Shown here: one piece after another, positions 34,158 through 42,803 of the stretch | How positions within the stretch are numbered: position 1 is the first letter of the stretch | Layout of the letters: the number at the start of each line of letters is the position of its first letter | Origin: Pseudonocardia broussonetiae | GTDB lineage: Bacteria; Actinomycetota; Actinomycetes; Mycobacteriales; Pseudonocardiaceae | NCBI RefSeq assembly: GCF_013155125.1 | Contig: NZ_CP053564.1 | Coordinates: forward strand, 6,703,501 to 6,767,500 | Length of the DNA: 64,000 bases | Direction of reading: 5' to 3' | Translations under genes and position numbers: made by a program | Notes under the pieces: model-generated | The model's input: the letters and a program-made list of their open reading frames with translations, nothing else | The model's database searches: none | What the model was told of the DNA's origin: nothing

Positions 34158-34179
34158 TCCGGTCGTCCTCCGGGATCAG
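34154..34179. terminator. Hairpin containing both convergent stop codons
   Basis: CTGATCC (34154-34160) and GGATCAG (34173-34179) with a 12-nt loop. The TGA of the tandem TetR gene and the TGA of the convergent SDR gene both lie within the stem, as at 6524-6538. It may terminate transcription from both sides. Confidence 0.5.
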
Positions 34180-34919
34180 CGCCACCCGCCGTCCACCCGC
34201 AGCACCGCCCCCGTCGCGTACGACGACGCCGACGTCGCGAAGTACAGCACCGCCCCCACGATCTCCCGCGGGTCTCCGCACCGGCCCAGCGCCACCTGCG
34301 CCTCCATCGACTCCCGCACGCCCTCGGGCCAGTGCTCGGCGATGTCGGTCAGGAACGGGCCCGCCTGGACCGTGTTGACCCGCACCGTGGGCCCGAACGC
34401 CTGCGCGAAACCCTCGCTCAACACGTGCAGCCCCGCCTTCGCCGCCGCGTAGGGCAGCGCCTGCGGCGACGGCCGGACCGCCTCGATCGACCCGATGTTC
34501 ACGATCGAGCCGCCCCCGTCCCGCACCATCCGCGACCCGACCGCCGCGGTGAGCCGGAACGGGCCGCGCAGGTTGACCGCCACGACCTTGTCGAACAGCG
34601 CCTCGCTCACCTCCTCCAGGCTCGGGTACAACGGCGAGAGCCCGGCGTTGTTGACCAGCACGTCGACCCGCCCGAACTCGCCGTAGACCGTCTCGACCAG
34701 CCGGTCGCACTCCCCCCAGTCGCTGACGTTGAACGCCACCGGGAGCGCCTCGACACCGAACCGGCCGCGGACCTCGTCCGCGACCGCCGCGCAGTTGTCG
34801 AGCTTGCGACTGGCCACCACCACCCGCGCGCCCCGCTCGGCGAAGGCGAGCACCATCTCCCGCCCCATGCCCCTGCTGCCGCCGGTCACGACGACGACCC
34901 TGTCCCTCAGTTCGTCCAC
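34176..34919 (-). CDS. Short-chain dehydrogenase/reductase (SDR)
   Basis: 247-residue classical SDR. Cofactor motif VVVTGGSRGMGREM at about 9-22; NNAG at about 89-92; catalytic Ser in NIGSIEA (about 142) and Tyr-x-x-x-Lys in LPYAAAKAGL (Tyr about 156, Lys about 160). The Arg/Ser at the end of strand 2 (VVVASRKLDN) favours NADP(H). It reduces or oxidises a hydroxyl/keto group, for example a 3-hydroxyacyl-CoA, given its CoA-rich context. ATG 34919, divergent from the CoA transferase at 35044. Confidence 0.92.
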   Translation of the reverse strand: MDELRDRVVVVTGGSRGMGREMVLAFAERGARVVVASRKLDNCAAVADEVRGRFGVEALPVAFNVSDWGECDRLVETVYGEFGRVDVLVNNAGLSPLYPSLEEVSEALFDKVVAVNLRGPFRLTAAVGSRMVRDGGGSIVNIGSIEAVRPSPQALPYAAAKAGLHVLSEGFAQAFGPTVRVNTVQAGPFLTDIAEHWPEGVRESMEAQVALGRCGDPREIVGAVLYFATSASSYATGAVLRVDGGWR

Positions 34920-35043
34920 GCGGCGATCGTCGCCGACGCCGGTGACCCCCGTCGAACCGGACGCGGCGCGCCGCGGCTCGATGCGGATGTTCGACGGCCT
35001 CCAGCGGATATCGGCCCCTCCGACCGGCTCCTACGGTCGGGGG

Positions 35044-36267
35044 GTGCACGACGACGAGAACACCCCGGCCCTGCACGGCGTCCGCGTCCTCGAGCTCGGG
35101 ACGCTCATCGCCGGCCCGTTCTGCGGGCGGCTGCTCGCCGACCACGGCGCCGACGTCGTGAAGGTGGAGGCGCCGGACCGGCCCGACCCGCTGCGGGACT
35201 GGGGCCAGGCCGAGCTCGACGGCCACCACTTCTTCTGGACCGTGCACGCCCGCGGCAAGCGCTGCATCACCCTCGACCTGCGCCGGCCCCGCGGCCGCGA
35301 GGTGTTCCTCGACCTCGTCGAGCACGCCGACGTCGTCGTCGAGAGCTTCCGGCCGGGCACCCTGGAGAAGTGGGGGCTGGGGCCCGACGTGCTCGCCGAG
35401 CGCAACCCCCGCCTCGTCCTCGCCCGCGTGTCGGGCTACGGCCAGACCGGCCCGCACAGCAGCCGCCCCGGCTACGCCTCGGTCGCGGAGGCCGTCAGCG
35501 GCATGCGCCACCTCAACGGCTTCCCCGGCGGCCCGCCACCGCGCGCCGCGCTGTCGATCGGGGACTCCCTCGCCGGGATGTTCGCCGTGCAGGGCGTGCT
35601 CACCGCCCTGTGGTCGCGCGACCGCCCCGGGTCCGACGGCCGCGGGCAGGTCGTCGACGTCTCCCTGGCCGAGTCCTGCCTGGCCCTGCTGGAGTCGACC
35701 ATCCCGGACTACTCCGCGACCGGGCTGGTGCGCGGACCCGGCGGCACCCGCCTCGACGGCCTCGCCCCGTCCAACCTCTACCGTTGCGCCGACGACCGCT
35801 GGCTGATCATCGCCGCCAACCAGGACACCGTCTTCGGGCGCCTGTGCACCGCCATGGGCCGACCCGGGCTCGCGGAGGATCCCCGCTTCGCCACCCACAC
35901 CGCCCGCGGCCGCCACCAGGACGACATCGACGCGATCGTCGCCGACTGGGCCGCCGGCCACGACGCCGACGCCCTCACCGCCCTGCTGGAGTCGGCCGGC
36001 GTGGTCGTCGGGCCGGTCAACACCGTCGCCGACGTCGTCACCGACCCGCAGTTCCGGGCCCGCGACATGCTCGTGCCCCACCGCGACGAGGCCATCGGCC
36101 GCGACGTCCTCGGGCCCGGCGTCGTCCCGAAGCTCTCCCGCACCCCCGGCTCCGTGCGCTGGGCCGGCCCGCCCCGACCCGGCACCCACACCGCCGAGGT
36201 GCTCACCGAGCTGCTCGGCCTGGACGCCGCGCAGCTCGACGCCCTCGCCGCCGAGAACGTCACCTGA
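35044..36267 (+). CDS. CaiB/BaiF family CoA transferase (type III)
   Basis: 407 residues. LHGVRVLELGTLIAGPFCGRLLADHGADVVKVEAP is the classic opening. The catalytic Asp that forms an acyl-aspartyl anhydride lies in SLAESCLALLES/GQVVDVSLAE or the equivalent segment at about 200. C-terminal PHRDEAIGRDV and VPKLSRTPGSVRW are typical. It moves CoA between a donor acyl-CoA and an acid. Start at GTG 35044. A longer frame lacks family similarity. It is followed after 11 bp by an HMG-CoA-lyase-like gene, which suggests a pair that activates and then cleaves a branched hydroxy-acid. Confidence 0.9.
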   Translation: MHDDENTPALHGVRVLELGTLIAGPFCGRLLADHGADVVKVEAPDRPDPLRDWGQAELDGHHFFWTVHARGKRCITLDLRRPRGREVFLDLVEHADVVVESFRPGTLEKWGLGPDVLAERNPRLVLARVSGYGQTGPHSSRPGYASVAEAVSGMRHLNGFPGGPPPRAALSIGDSLAGMFAVQGVLTALWSRDRPGSDGRGQVVDVSLAESCLALLESTIPDYSATGLVRGPGGTRLDGLAPSNLYRCADDRWLIIAANQDTVFGRLCTAMGRPGLAEDPRFATHTARGRHQDDIDAIVADWAAGHDADALTALLESAGVVVGPVNTVADVVTDPQFRARDMLVPHRDEAIGRDVLGPGVVPKLSRTPGSVRWAGPPRPGTHTAEVLTELLGLDAAQLDALAAENVT

Positions 36268-36278
36268 CAGGAGCACCC

Positions 36279-37202
36279 GTGCCACTGCACCTCCCGCCCG
36301 CCGTCGACCTGCGCGAGGTCGGGCTGCGCGACGGCCTGCAGCTCGAGGCCCCGCTGCCGACCGCGACCAAGCTGGAGATCCTCGACGCCGTCGTCGCCAC
36401 CGGGGTGCGCCGCGTCGAGGTCACCTCGTTCGTCTCCCCCACCGCCGTCCCCGCGCTCGCCGACGCCGAGCAGGTCGTCGCCGAGCTGGGCCGCTGGCCC
36501 GGCGTGGCGTTCTCCGCGCTCGTCGCCGGGTTCGGCGGGGCCCGGCGCGCCGTGGCCGCGGGCCTGCCGCACCTGGAGTACGTCGTCTCCGCCTCCGACG
36601 GCCACAGCCGCGCCAACGCCCGCCGCACCAGCGACGAGGCCGTCGCCGCCACCCGCGACATCGCCGCCCTCGCCCACGACGCCGGCGGCCGGTGCGAGGC
36701 GATCATCGCCGTCGCCTGGGACTGCCCCTTCGACGGACCGACCCCGGTCGCCCGCACCGTCGACGTGGCCAGGCGTGCCGTCGACCTCGGCGCGGACCAG
36801 CTGTGCCTGGGCGACACCATCGGCTCCACCGTGCCGGGCCGGGTCGTCGAGCTCGTCGACGCCGTGCGCGACGCGTGCCCCGGCGTCGACGTCGGGGTGC
36901 ACCTGCACAACAGCCGCGGTGCCGGGCTCGCCTGCGTCCTGGCCGCTGTACAGGTGGGCGTCACCAGCATCGACGCCGCCGTCGGCGGCCTGGGTGGCTG
37001 CCCGTTCGCGCCGGGAGCGAGCGGGAACATCGCCACCGAGGAGGTCGTCCACATGCTCGAGGGCTCCGGCGTGCGCACCGGCCTCGACCTCGACCGCGTG
37101 CTGGCCGCCGCCGCGGTCGTCGAGCGGGCCGTCGGCCACGGGCTCCCGAGCAACCTCCACCGCGCCGGCGGCGCGGCCCGGCCGATCACGCCCGCGGGGT
37201 GA
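36279..37202 (+). CDS. Hydroxymethylglutaryl-CoA lyase-like enzyme
   Basis: 307-residue TIM-barrel of the HMG-CoA lyase/DRE group. VDLREVGLRDGLQLE carries the metal-binding Asp and catalytic Arg (GLRDGLQ). VEVTSFVSP follows, then CLGDTIGS and HLHNSRGAGL with the metal His pair. GGLGGCPFAPGASGNIATE holds the mobile-loop catalytic Cys. Start at GTG 36279 after ACAGGAG. HMG-CoA itself or a related 3-hydroxy-3-methyl acyl-CoA is the likely substrate, products being acetyl-CoA plus a ketone or keto-acid. The upstream CaiB-type transferase would supply the CoA ester. It ends in a 17-bp convergent overlap with the MFS gene. Confidence 0.92.
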   Translation: MPLHLPPAVDLREVGLRDGLQLEAPLPTATKLEILDAVVATGVRRVEVTSFVSPTAVPALADAEQVVAELGRWPGVAFSALVAGFGGARRAVAAGLPHLEYVVSASDGHSRANARRTSDEAVAATRDIAALAHDAGGRCEAIIAVAWDCPFDGPTPVARTVDVARRAVDLGADQLCLGDTIGSTVPGRVVELVDAVRDACPGVDVGVHLHNSRGAGLACVLAAVQVGVTSIDAAVGGLGGCPFAPGASGNIATEEVVHMLEGSGVRTGLDLDRVLAAAAVVERAVGHGLPSNLHRAGGAARPITPAG

Positions 37203-38532
37203 CCACGGCCCTGCGCGTGGCGGGGACGGCGACCAGCAGCCCCGCACCGACCAGCCCGAAGACCGCGAAGAGGTAGAAGTTCCACTGGTAGCCCGCGCCG
37301 CTCCCGGCGACCAGGCCGCCGAGGATCGGGCCGAGGACGGCACCGATCCGGCCGATCCCCAGCGACCACCCGAGCGCCGTGGCGCGGCTGGTCGCCGGGT
37401 AGTGCACCGCGACGAAGCCGTTGACGAGGATCTGCGCCCCGGTGCCGAACCCCGCGACCGCGACGAGCAGGACGAGGAGCGCGAGGCCGACGTCGACGCT
37501 GAGCAGCAGGACGCTCAGCGCGGCGACGAGGAACGCCCCGATGGCGACCGGCTTGATCCCGATCCGGTCCGCGAGCCGGGACGCCGCGATGGTCCCGACG
37601 ATCCCGCCGGTGTTGAGCGCCAGCAGGAACAGCAGCGAGCTGCCCAGCGCGTACCCGGCCGTCCGCATGATGTTCGGGAGCCAGGTGTTCAGGCCGTAGA
37701 CCAGCAGCAGCCCGCAGAAGCTGGCTCCCGCGAAGAGCAGGGTGGCCGCCAGGTACCGGCGCTGGAACAGCGTCCGGATCCCGGCGAGCCGGTCGGTCGG
37801 GGCGGTGCCGGCGGCGGTGGTGTCGGTGGCGGTGTCGGTGCCGGCGTCGCCCGCCGGGACGATGTCGTCGAGCTCCAGCCCGTACTGCACGGCGAGCGCG
37901 CGCGCCTCCTCGTGCCGCCCTCGCGACGCCAGGAACGCCACCGACTCGGGCAGGTACCGCCAGGCCACCGGCAGCACGAGGACCAGCGGGAGGGCCCCGA
38001 CCGCGTACATCACGCGGAAGTCGACGTGGGGCAGGAGCAGGATCCCGAGCAGGGCGGTGAGGATGCCGCCGATGAAGAAGCCGCTGTACATCAGCGCGTT
38101 GTTGAGCTGGCGGCGGTCCTTCGGCGAGTACTCCACCGTGAGCGCGATCGCCGTCGGCACCACGCCGCCCAGGCCCAGCCCGGCGACGAACCGGACCAGC
38201 CCCAGCACCTCCGGGCTCGGGGCCAGCGCCGAGAGCCCCATCGCCACGGAGAACCACGCGATGGAGACCAGCATGATCCTCCGGCGGCCGAGGATGTCGG
38301 TGAGCGCGCCGACCGCCAGGGTGCCGATGAGCATCCCGAGCAGGGCGTAGCTGCCGATCGCGCCCGCCTGCGCCGGCGAGACCGCCCACGGCTCGTGGGC
38401 GAGGATCGACGGGATCGTGGTGCCGAAGACGACGAGGTCGTACCCGTCGAAGACGATGCTGACGAAGCAGATCAGCACGACGAACGTCGGGCTGCGGCGC
38501 GGCAGGGCCGACGCACTGGAGGCGAGCGACAT
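37186..38532 (-). CDS. MFS transporter, aromatic acid:H+ symporter (AAHS) type
   Basis: 448 residues with 12 membrane helices. VVLICFVSIVFDGYDLVVFGTTIPSIL carries the DGYD of AAHS transporters, in which acidic residues of helix 1 are required for aromatic-acid uptake. ALTDILGRRRIML is the inter-helix loop motif, and a cytoplasmic loop with a Thr/Asp-rich insert lies at about 225-255. Start at ATG 38532, after GTGAGG. An upstream extension to 38655 is rejected. It is divergent from an FAD hydroxylase at 38664 and probably imports the substrate of that enzyme. Confidence 0.92.
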   Translation of the reverse strand: MSLASSASALPRRSPTFVVLICFVSIVFDGYDLVVFGTTIPSILAHEPWAVSPAQAGAIGSYALLGMLIGTLAVGALTDILGRRRIMLVSIAWFSVAMGLSALAPSPEVLGLVRFVAGLGLGGVVPTAIALTVEYSPKDRRQLNNALMYSGFFIGGILTALLGILLLPHVDFRVMYAVGALPLVLVLPVAWRYLPESVAFLASRGRHEEARALAVQYGLELDDIVPAGDAGTDTATDTTAAGTAPTDRLAGIRTLFQRRYLAATLLFAGASFCGLLLVYGLNTWLPNIMRTAGYALGSSLLFLLALNTGGIVGTIAASRLADRIGIKPVAIGAFLVAALSVLLLSVDVGLALLVLLVAVAGFGTGAQILVNGFVAVHYPATSRATALGWSLGIGRIGAVLGPILGGLVAGSGAGYQWNFYLFAVFGLVGAGLLVAVPATRRAVVTPRA

Positions 38533-38663
38533 CGATGACCTCACGGGGTTCGAGGGGGACGTGAGGGGAGGGTCGGCGCCGCACCGGGCGAGCGGAACCC
38601 GGATCGTCATTGAACGGACGGGCGGCTTCCGCACTCCCGGCCCGACGACGACCATCGGACGGC

Positions 38664-39872
38664 ATGGCCCCCTCTCCCTCAGGCACGCCCCGCATCGCCG
38701 TCGTCGGCGGCGGGATCGGCGGTCTCGCCACCGCCGCCTTCCTGGACCGGGCCGGGCTGTCGTGCACGGTCCACGAGCAGGCGCCGGCGATCACGGAGGT
38801 GGGCGCCGGCCTCGTGCTGGCCCCGAACGCGGTCCGGCTGCTGCGCCGCATCGGCGCGATGGACCGGTTGCGGGGGCGGGCGGTCCCGCTGGACGTGGGG
38901 TGGGAGTTCCGCCGCTGGGCCGACGGCCGGGTGCTGTCCGCGGAGAACCTCGCGGAGGCGTGCGAGCGGCTCTACGGCGAGCGCACCTACGCGGTGCACC
39001 GGGCCGATCTCGTCGCGGCGGTCGCGGCCGCCGTGCCGCCGGGCGCGCTGCGCCTGGGCAGGCGCTGCACGTCGGTGTCGGTGCGGGGCGACGGCGCGGA
39101 GCTCCGGTTCGCCGACGGCTCCGTGGTCGGGGCCGACGTCGTGATCGGCGCGGACGGGGTGCACTCGGCCGTCCGGGCCGCGGTGCTCGGCACGGAGCAG
39201 CAGACCCCCGCGACCTACTCGGGGATCTGCGCCTTCCGGGCCACCGTGCCGGCCGAGCGGGCCCCGGACTTCGCCCGGCGCCCCGCGCAGACCCTGTGGA
39301 TCGGCCCCGGGCACCACCTCGTGCACTACCCCGTCTCCGGCAGGCGGGCCGTCAACCTCGTCGCCTTCGCGCCGGCGGGCGACTACACGGTCGAGTCGTG
39401 GAGCGCCACCGCCGACGTCGAGGAGTTCCTCGCCGAGTTCGCCGGCTGGGACCCCCGCCTGCAGGACCTGGTCCGCCACGCCGGCCGGCCCGGCCGGTGG
39501 GCGCTGCTCGACCGCGCGCCGCTGACCCGGTGGTCGCGCGGCCCGGTCACGCTGCTCGGCGACGCCGCGCACCCGATGTTCCCCTTCTTCGCCCAGGGCG
39601 CCGCCCAGTCGATCGAGGACGCCGCGGTCCTGGCCCGCTGCCTCGCCGACGACCCGGGCGACCCGGCCGCGGCGCTGCGGCGCTACGAGCGGCAGCGCAT
39701 CGCGCGCACCACGCGCCTGCAGGAGGTCAGCCACGCGCGGGCGCACGTGAACCACCTGCCCGACGGGCCCGAGCAGGAGGCGCGGGACGCGGCGCTGGCC
39801 GGGGCCGACCCGCTCGTCGCCAACGGCTGGATCTACGCCCACGACGCCGAGGCCGACCCGGCCGCCGTCTGA
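38664..39872 (+). CDS. FAD-dependent aromatic hydroxylase (salicylate / 3-hydroxybenzoate type)
   Basis: 402 residues, class A flavoprotein monooxygenase. FAD GxGxxG in PRIAVVGGGIGGLATAAFL at about 9-27; the DG motif GADVVIGADGVHSAVR; and the GD motif LLGDAAHPMFPFFAQGAAQSIEDAAVL. It hydroxylates or oxidatively decarboxylates a hydroxybenzoate with NAD(P)H and O2. Followed after 37 bp by a hydroxyquinol-type dioxygenase, so its product is plausibly hydroxyquinol or a catechol. Start at ATG 38664, with a weak ribosome site. A TTG at 38610 would lengthen it by 18 unconserved residues. Confidence 0.88.
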   Translation: MAPSPSGTPRIAVVGGGIGGLATAAFLDRAGLSCTVHEQAPAITEVGAGLVLAPNAVRLLRRIGAMDRLRGRAVPLDVGWEFRRWADGRVLSAENLAEACERLYGERTYAVHRADLVAAVAAAVPPGALRLGRRCTSVSVRGDGAELRFADGSVVGADVVIGADGVHSAVRAAVLGTEQQTPATYSGICAFRATVPAERAPDFARRPAQTLWIGPGHHLVHYPVSGRRAVNLVAFAPAGDYTVESWSATADVEEFLAEFAGWDPRLQDLVRHAGRPGRWALLDRAPLTRWSRGPVTLLGDAAHPMFPFFAQGAAQSIEDAAVLARCLADDPGDPAAALRRYERQRIARTTRLQEVSHARAHVNHLPDGPEQEARDAALAGADPLVANGWIYAHDAEADPAAV

Positions 39873-39909
39873 CGAGCACGACCCCCACCCCGACGACGAG
39901 GAGACGCGT

Positions 39910-40794
39910 GTGGAGCTGTTCAGCGAGGAGCGGTCGGCGGAGGTGGTGGCGGCGAGCTTCGCCGGCACCCCGGACCCGCGCCTGAGGGAGGTCCTGTCGG
40001 CGCTGGTGGGGCACCTGCACGCGTTCGTCAAGGAGGTCGGGCTCACCGACGACGAGTGGGGCGCGGCGATCGACTTCCTCACCCGGACCGGGCAGATGTC
40101 CGACGACGTGCGCCAGGAGTTCGTGCTGCTCTCCGACGTGCTCGGGGTGTCGATGCTGGTCGAGACGGTCAACCACCGCACCGGCGGCGCGTCGACGGAG
40201 TCGACGGTCCTCGGGCCGTTCCACATGGTCGAGAGCCCGCCGCGCCCGCTGGGGGCCGACATCGCCCTGGACGGGAAGGGCGAGCCCTGCCTGGTCACGG
40301 GACGGGTCACCGGTCCGGACGGCGAGCCGCTGGCGGGCGCGCTGGTGGACGTGTGGCAGGCCGACGACGAGGGCTTCTACGACGTGCAGCAGCCCGGCGT
40401 CCAGCCCGAGCGCAACCTGCGCGGCCTGTTCACCGCCGACTCCGACGGCGCGTTCCGGTTCCGCACGATCGTGCCGCGGTACTACCCGATCCCCGCCGAC
40501 GGCCCGGTCGGCGAGCTGCTCGCCGCCACCGGGCGGCACCCGTACCGCCCGGCCCACGTCCACGTCATCGTGAGCGCGCCCGGGTACCGGCCGGTGACCA
40601 CGCACCTGTTCGTCGACGACAGCCCCTACCTCGACTCCGATGCGGTGTTCGGGGTGAAGGAGAGCCTGGTGCGGGAGTTCCCCCTGGTCGACGACGCGGA
40701 GCGGGCCGCGGCGGCCGGACTCCCGAACCCGTTCCGCGCGGTGCGCTTCGACGTCACACTGCTGCGCGGCGACGCACCGCCGCCCGCGGCCTGA
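39910..40794 (+). CDS. Intradiol ring-cleavage dioxygenase (hydroxyquinol/catechol 1,2-dioxygenase)
   Basis: 294 residues. Fe(III) ligands are all present: Tyr157 (EGFYDVQ), Tyr192 (PRYYPIPADGPVG), His216 and His218 (RPAHVHVIVSAPGY). The N-terminal helical dimerisation domain (about 1-105) has TGQMSDDVRQEFVLLSDVLGVSMLVE, closer to hydroxyquinol 1,2-dioxygenases than to catechol enzymes. It opens hydroxyquinol to maleylacetate (or catechol to cis,cis-muconate). Start at GTG 39910 after GAGGAGACGCGT. The 3' end overlaps the convergent IclR gene by 41 bp. Confidence 0.9.
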   Translation: MELFSEERSAEVVAASFAGTPDPRLREVLSALVGHLHAFVKEVGLTDDEWGAAIDFLTRTGQMSDDVRQEFVLLSDVLGVSMLVETVNHRTGGASTESTVLGPFHMVESPPRPLGADIALDGKGEPCLVTGRVTGPDGEPLAGALVDVWQADDEGFYDVQQPGVQPERNLRGLFTADSDGAFRFRTIVPRYYPIPADGPVGELLAATGRHPYRPAHVHVIVSAPGYRPVTTHLFVDDSPYLDSDAVFGVKESLVREFPLVDDAERAAAAGLPNPFRAVRFDVTLLRGDAPPPAA

Positions 40795-41563
40795 CCCCGG
40801 AGCCGGCCGGGACCCACCCCAGCCGGCGCGAGATGCCCAGCCCGCTCGCGACGAGCGACGGCACGACCGCGGCCAGCGGGACCGATCCGGTCCGCACCAC
40901 GCCCGACAGCGCGGCCACCACCCGGTCGTCGGCGTCCATGATCCGGGTCGCGACGGAGTCCGCGCCGGTCGTCAGCTCGCCGTGCACGACCGCCGTCCCG
41001 GTCCGGCGGCAGTCCGACAGGTCGCCGCGCAGCCGGACCGGGTCGACGATCGTCCGCGGGGTGAAGCGCTCGAAGCCGCGTTCCCCCAGCACGTCGAACA
41101 GCGCCGGGCCGCCGTGGGCGAGCAGCACCTTGCCCACCGCCGAGCAGTGCAGCGGCAGCCCGCCGCCCACCTGGGACACGAGGGTGACGGCGCTCGGGGC
41201 GGACCGCCGCTCGACGACCACCGCCTCGTGCCCCTCCAGCACCGCGAGCTGCACGTGCTGCTGCAGCGCGGTGTAGAGGTCGTCCATGAACGGCAGGGCG
41301 ACCGTGCGCAGCGGCTCGGTCAGCGGCGCGAGGGCGCCCAGCTGCCACAGCCGGGTCCCCACGGTCAGCACCCCGTCGGGTCCCCGGTCCAGCGCCCCGG
41401 CGGCCACGAGCTCCAGCGCGAGCCGGCGCACGGTCGCCTGGGGCAGTCCGGTCCGGCGGGCGAGCCCGGCCAGGGTGGTGCGGGTGTGCCCCGGCCCGAA
41501 GGCGAAGAGCACCTCGAGGAGCCGCGAGCTGACGCTGCGGCCCAGCTCACTGGTGGGTGGCAC
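40754..41563 (-). CDS. IclR family transcriptional regulator
   Basis: 269 residues. Winged HTH at about 12-70 (TLAGLARRTGLPQATVRRLALELVAAGAL) and a GAF-like effector domain with LPLHCSAVGKVLLAHGG and the usual DCRRTGTAVVHGELTTGADSVA signature of IclR sensors. The C-terminus is Arg/Ala-rich and extends into the convergent overlap with the dioxygenase gene. It lies 9 bp downstream of the P450 stop on the opposite order, so it starts its own unit at 41563 immediately upstream of nothing else on this strand. It is likely to regulate the aromatic genes on either side. Confidence 0.87.
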   Translation of the reverse strand: MPPTSELGRSVSSRLLEVLFAFGPGHTRTTLAGLARRTGLPQATVRRLALELVAAGALDRGPDGVLTVGTRLWQLGALAPLTEPLRTVALPFMDDLYTALQQHVQLAVLEGHEAVVVERRSAPSAVTLVSQVGGGLPLHCSAVGKVLLAHGGPALFDVLGERGFERFTPRTIVDPVRLRGDLSDCRRTGTAVVHGELTTGADSVATRIMDADDRVVAALSGVVRTGSVPLAAVVPSLVASGLGISRRLGWVPAGSGVRPRAAVRRRAAV

Positions 41564-41572
41564 GTCCGCCCC

Positions 41573-42775
41573 TCACCCGAGCCGGACGCGGACGGGGATG
41601 CTGCCCCAGGCGCGCAGGGTGTTGTTGTGGTGCCGGACGGTCGGCGCGGCGAGCTCGATGCTCCGCACCCGCCCGGCCAGCGCGGTGAGCAGGGCCTCCG
41701 CCTCCAGGCGGGCGATGTGCTGGCCGACGCACTGGTGGATGCCCATGCCGAAGCCGACGTGGCCGGAGGGGTCGCGGGACAGGTCGAAGGAGTCGGGGTC
41801 CTCCCAGCGCCGGGGGTCGCGGTTGGCCGCGCCGAGGAACAGCAGGACCTTCCGCCCGTCCGGCACGACGTGGTCGCCGACCCGGACGTCGGTGGTCGTC
41901 GTGCGGAAGAAGGTCTGCACCGGCGACTCCCAGCGCACCGCCTCGTCGAACGCGGCCCGCGCCAGGTGCGGTTGCTCGCGCAGCCGCCGCCACTGGTCGG
42001 GGTGCGTCGCGAGGGCGTAGAGGGTCGCGGACAGGCCGTGCACGGTGGTGTCCACGCCGGCCAGGAGCAGGGAGCGGACGACCAGCGGTGCCTGTTCCGC
42101 GGTGATGTCGCCGCGGTCCGCGGCGGCCCAGATCCGGGCGCCGATGCCGTCGCCGGACAGGGTGTCGCGCCGGCAGCGCGAGGCCACCCAGGCCGACAGC
42201 TCCGGCAGCCGCGGCTCGCCCTTGCGGACCAGGTCGTTGGGCGGCCCGAACGCGTTGAAGTTGTGGTCGCCGAGCGGGAGGAGCTGCTCGCGGCCCTCCC
42301 GCGGGATCCCGACGGCGTCCGGGAAGACCCGCAGGGGGAACGCCTCGGCCAGCCGGGCCACCGCGTCGAACTCGTCGCCGTCGGCCAGCACCCGGTCGAC
42401 CAGCTCCCGCGCGTCGGCGAACCAGGCGTCCCGCAGGCGGCGCAGCGCACCCGGCCCGAGGACCGCGCGCAGCACGCGCCGCGGGGCGTCGTGGCGCGGC
42501 GGGTCGTTCTCCAGCAGCAGGCTGGCCGGCCGCCACGGCTCCTCGTGGCGGAAGTTCGACAGCCCCACGCCCGCACCGGACTGGAACGCCTGCCAGTCGA
42601 CGAGCGCGGCGTGCACCTCCCGGTAGCGGGCGAGGGCGTACACGTCGTACTCCGTCAGGTGGACGAGCGGCCCGGCGTCGCGGAGCGCGGCGTGCAGGGG
42701 CAGCGGGTCCTCGAGCACGTCGTGGCCGAAGGGGTCGGTGGGGTCGACGGGAGGTGCGGTGTGTGCGGTGATCAC
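41573..42775 (-). CDS. Cytochrome P450, CYP199-like (aromatic O-demethylase type)
   Basis: 400 residues. Heme Cys349 in FGMGIHQCVGQHIARLE; acid-alcohol pair Asp242-Thr243 in LLAGVDTTVHGL; ExxR at Glu278-Arg281 in EAVRWESPVQTFFRTTTTDV. The last segment closely follows CYP199A enzymes, which demethylate 4-methoxybenzoates or oxidise para-substituted benzoates. It therefore probably frees phenol groups from methoxy-aromatics. ATG 42775. It is 28 bp downstream of a VanB-type reductase gene on the same strand, the probable electron donor, and an IclR gene follows 9 bp later. Confidence 0.88.
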   Translation of the reverse strand: MITAHTAPPVDPTDPFGHDVLEDPLPLHAALRDAGPLVHLTEYDVYALARYREVHAALVDWQAFQSGAGVGLSNFRHEEPWRPASLLLENDPPRHDAPRRVLRAVLGPGALRRLRDAWFADARELVDRVLADGDEFDAVARLAEAFPLRVFPDAVGIPREGREQLLPLGDHNFNAFGPPNDLVRKGEPRLPELSAWVASRCRRDTLSGDGIGARIWAAADRGDITAEQAPLVVRSLLLAGVDTTVHGLSATLYALATHPDQWRRLREQPHLARAAFDEAVRWESPVQTFFRTTTTDVRVGDHVVPDGRKVLLFLGAANRDPRRWEDPDSFDLSRDPSGHVGFGMGIHQCVGQHIARLEAEALLTALAGRVRSIELAAPTVRHHNNTLRAWGSIPVRVRLG

Positions 42776-42803
42776 GGGTGGGCCTCCGGTGGGTGGCGCG
42801 GGG

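Noticed and set aside
34332..37202. 956-residue plus-strand frame through SDR, CoA transferase and lyase
   Set aside because: Low-complexity Arg/Pro/His translation; the real genes in other frames have motifs and ribosome sites.
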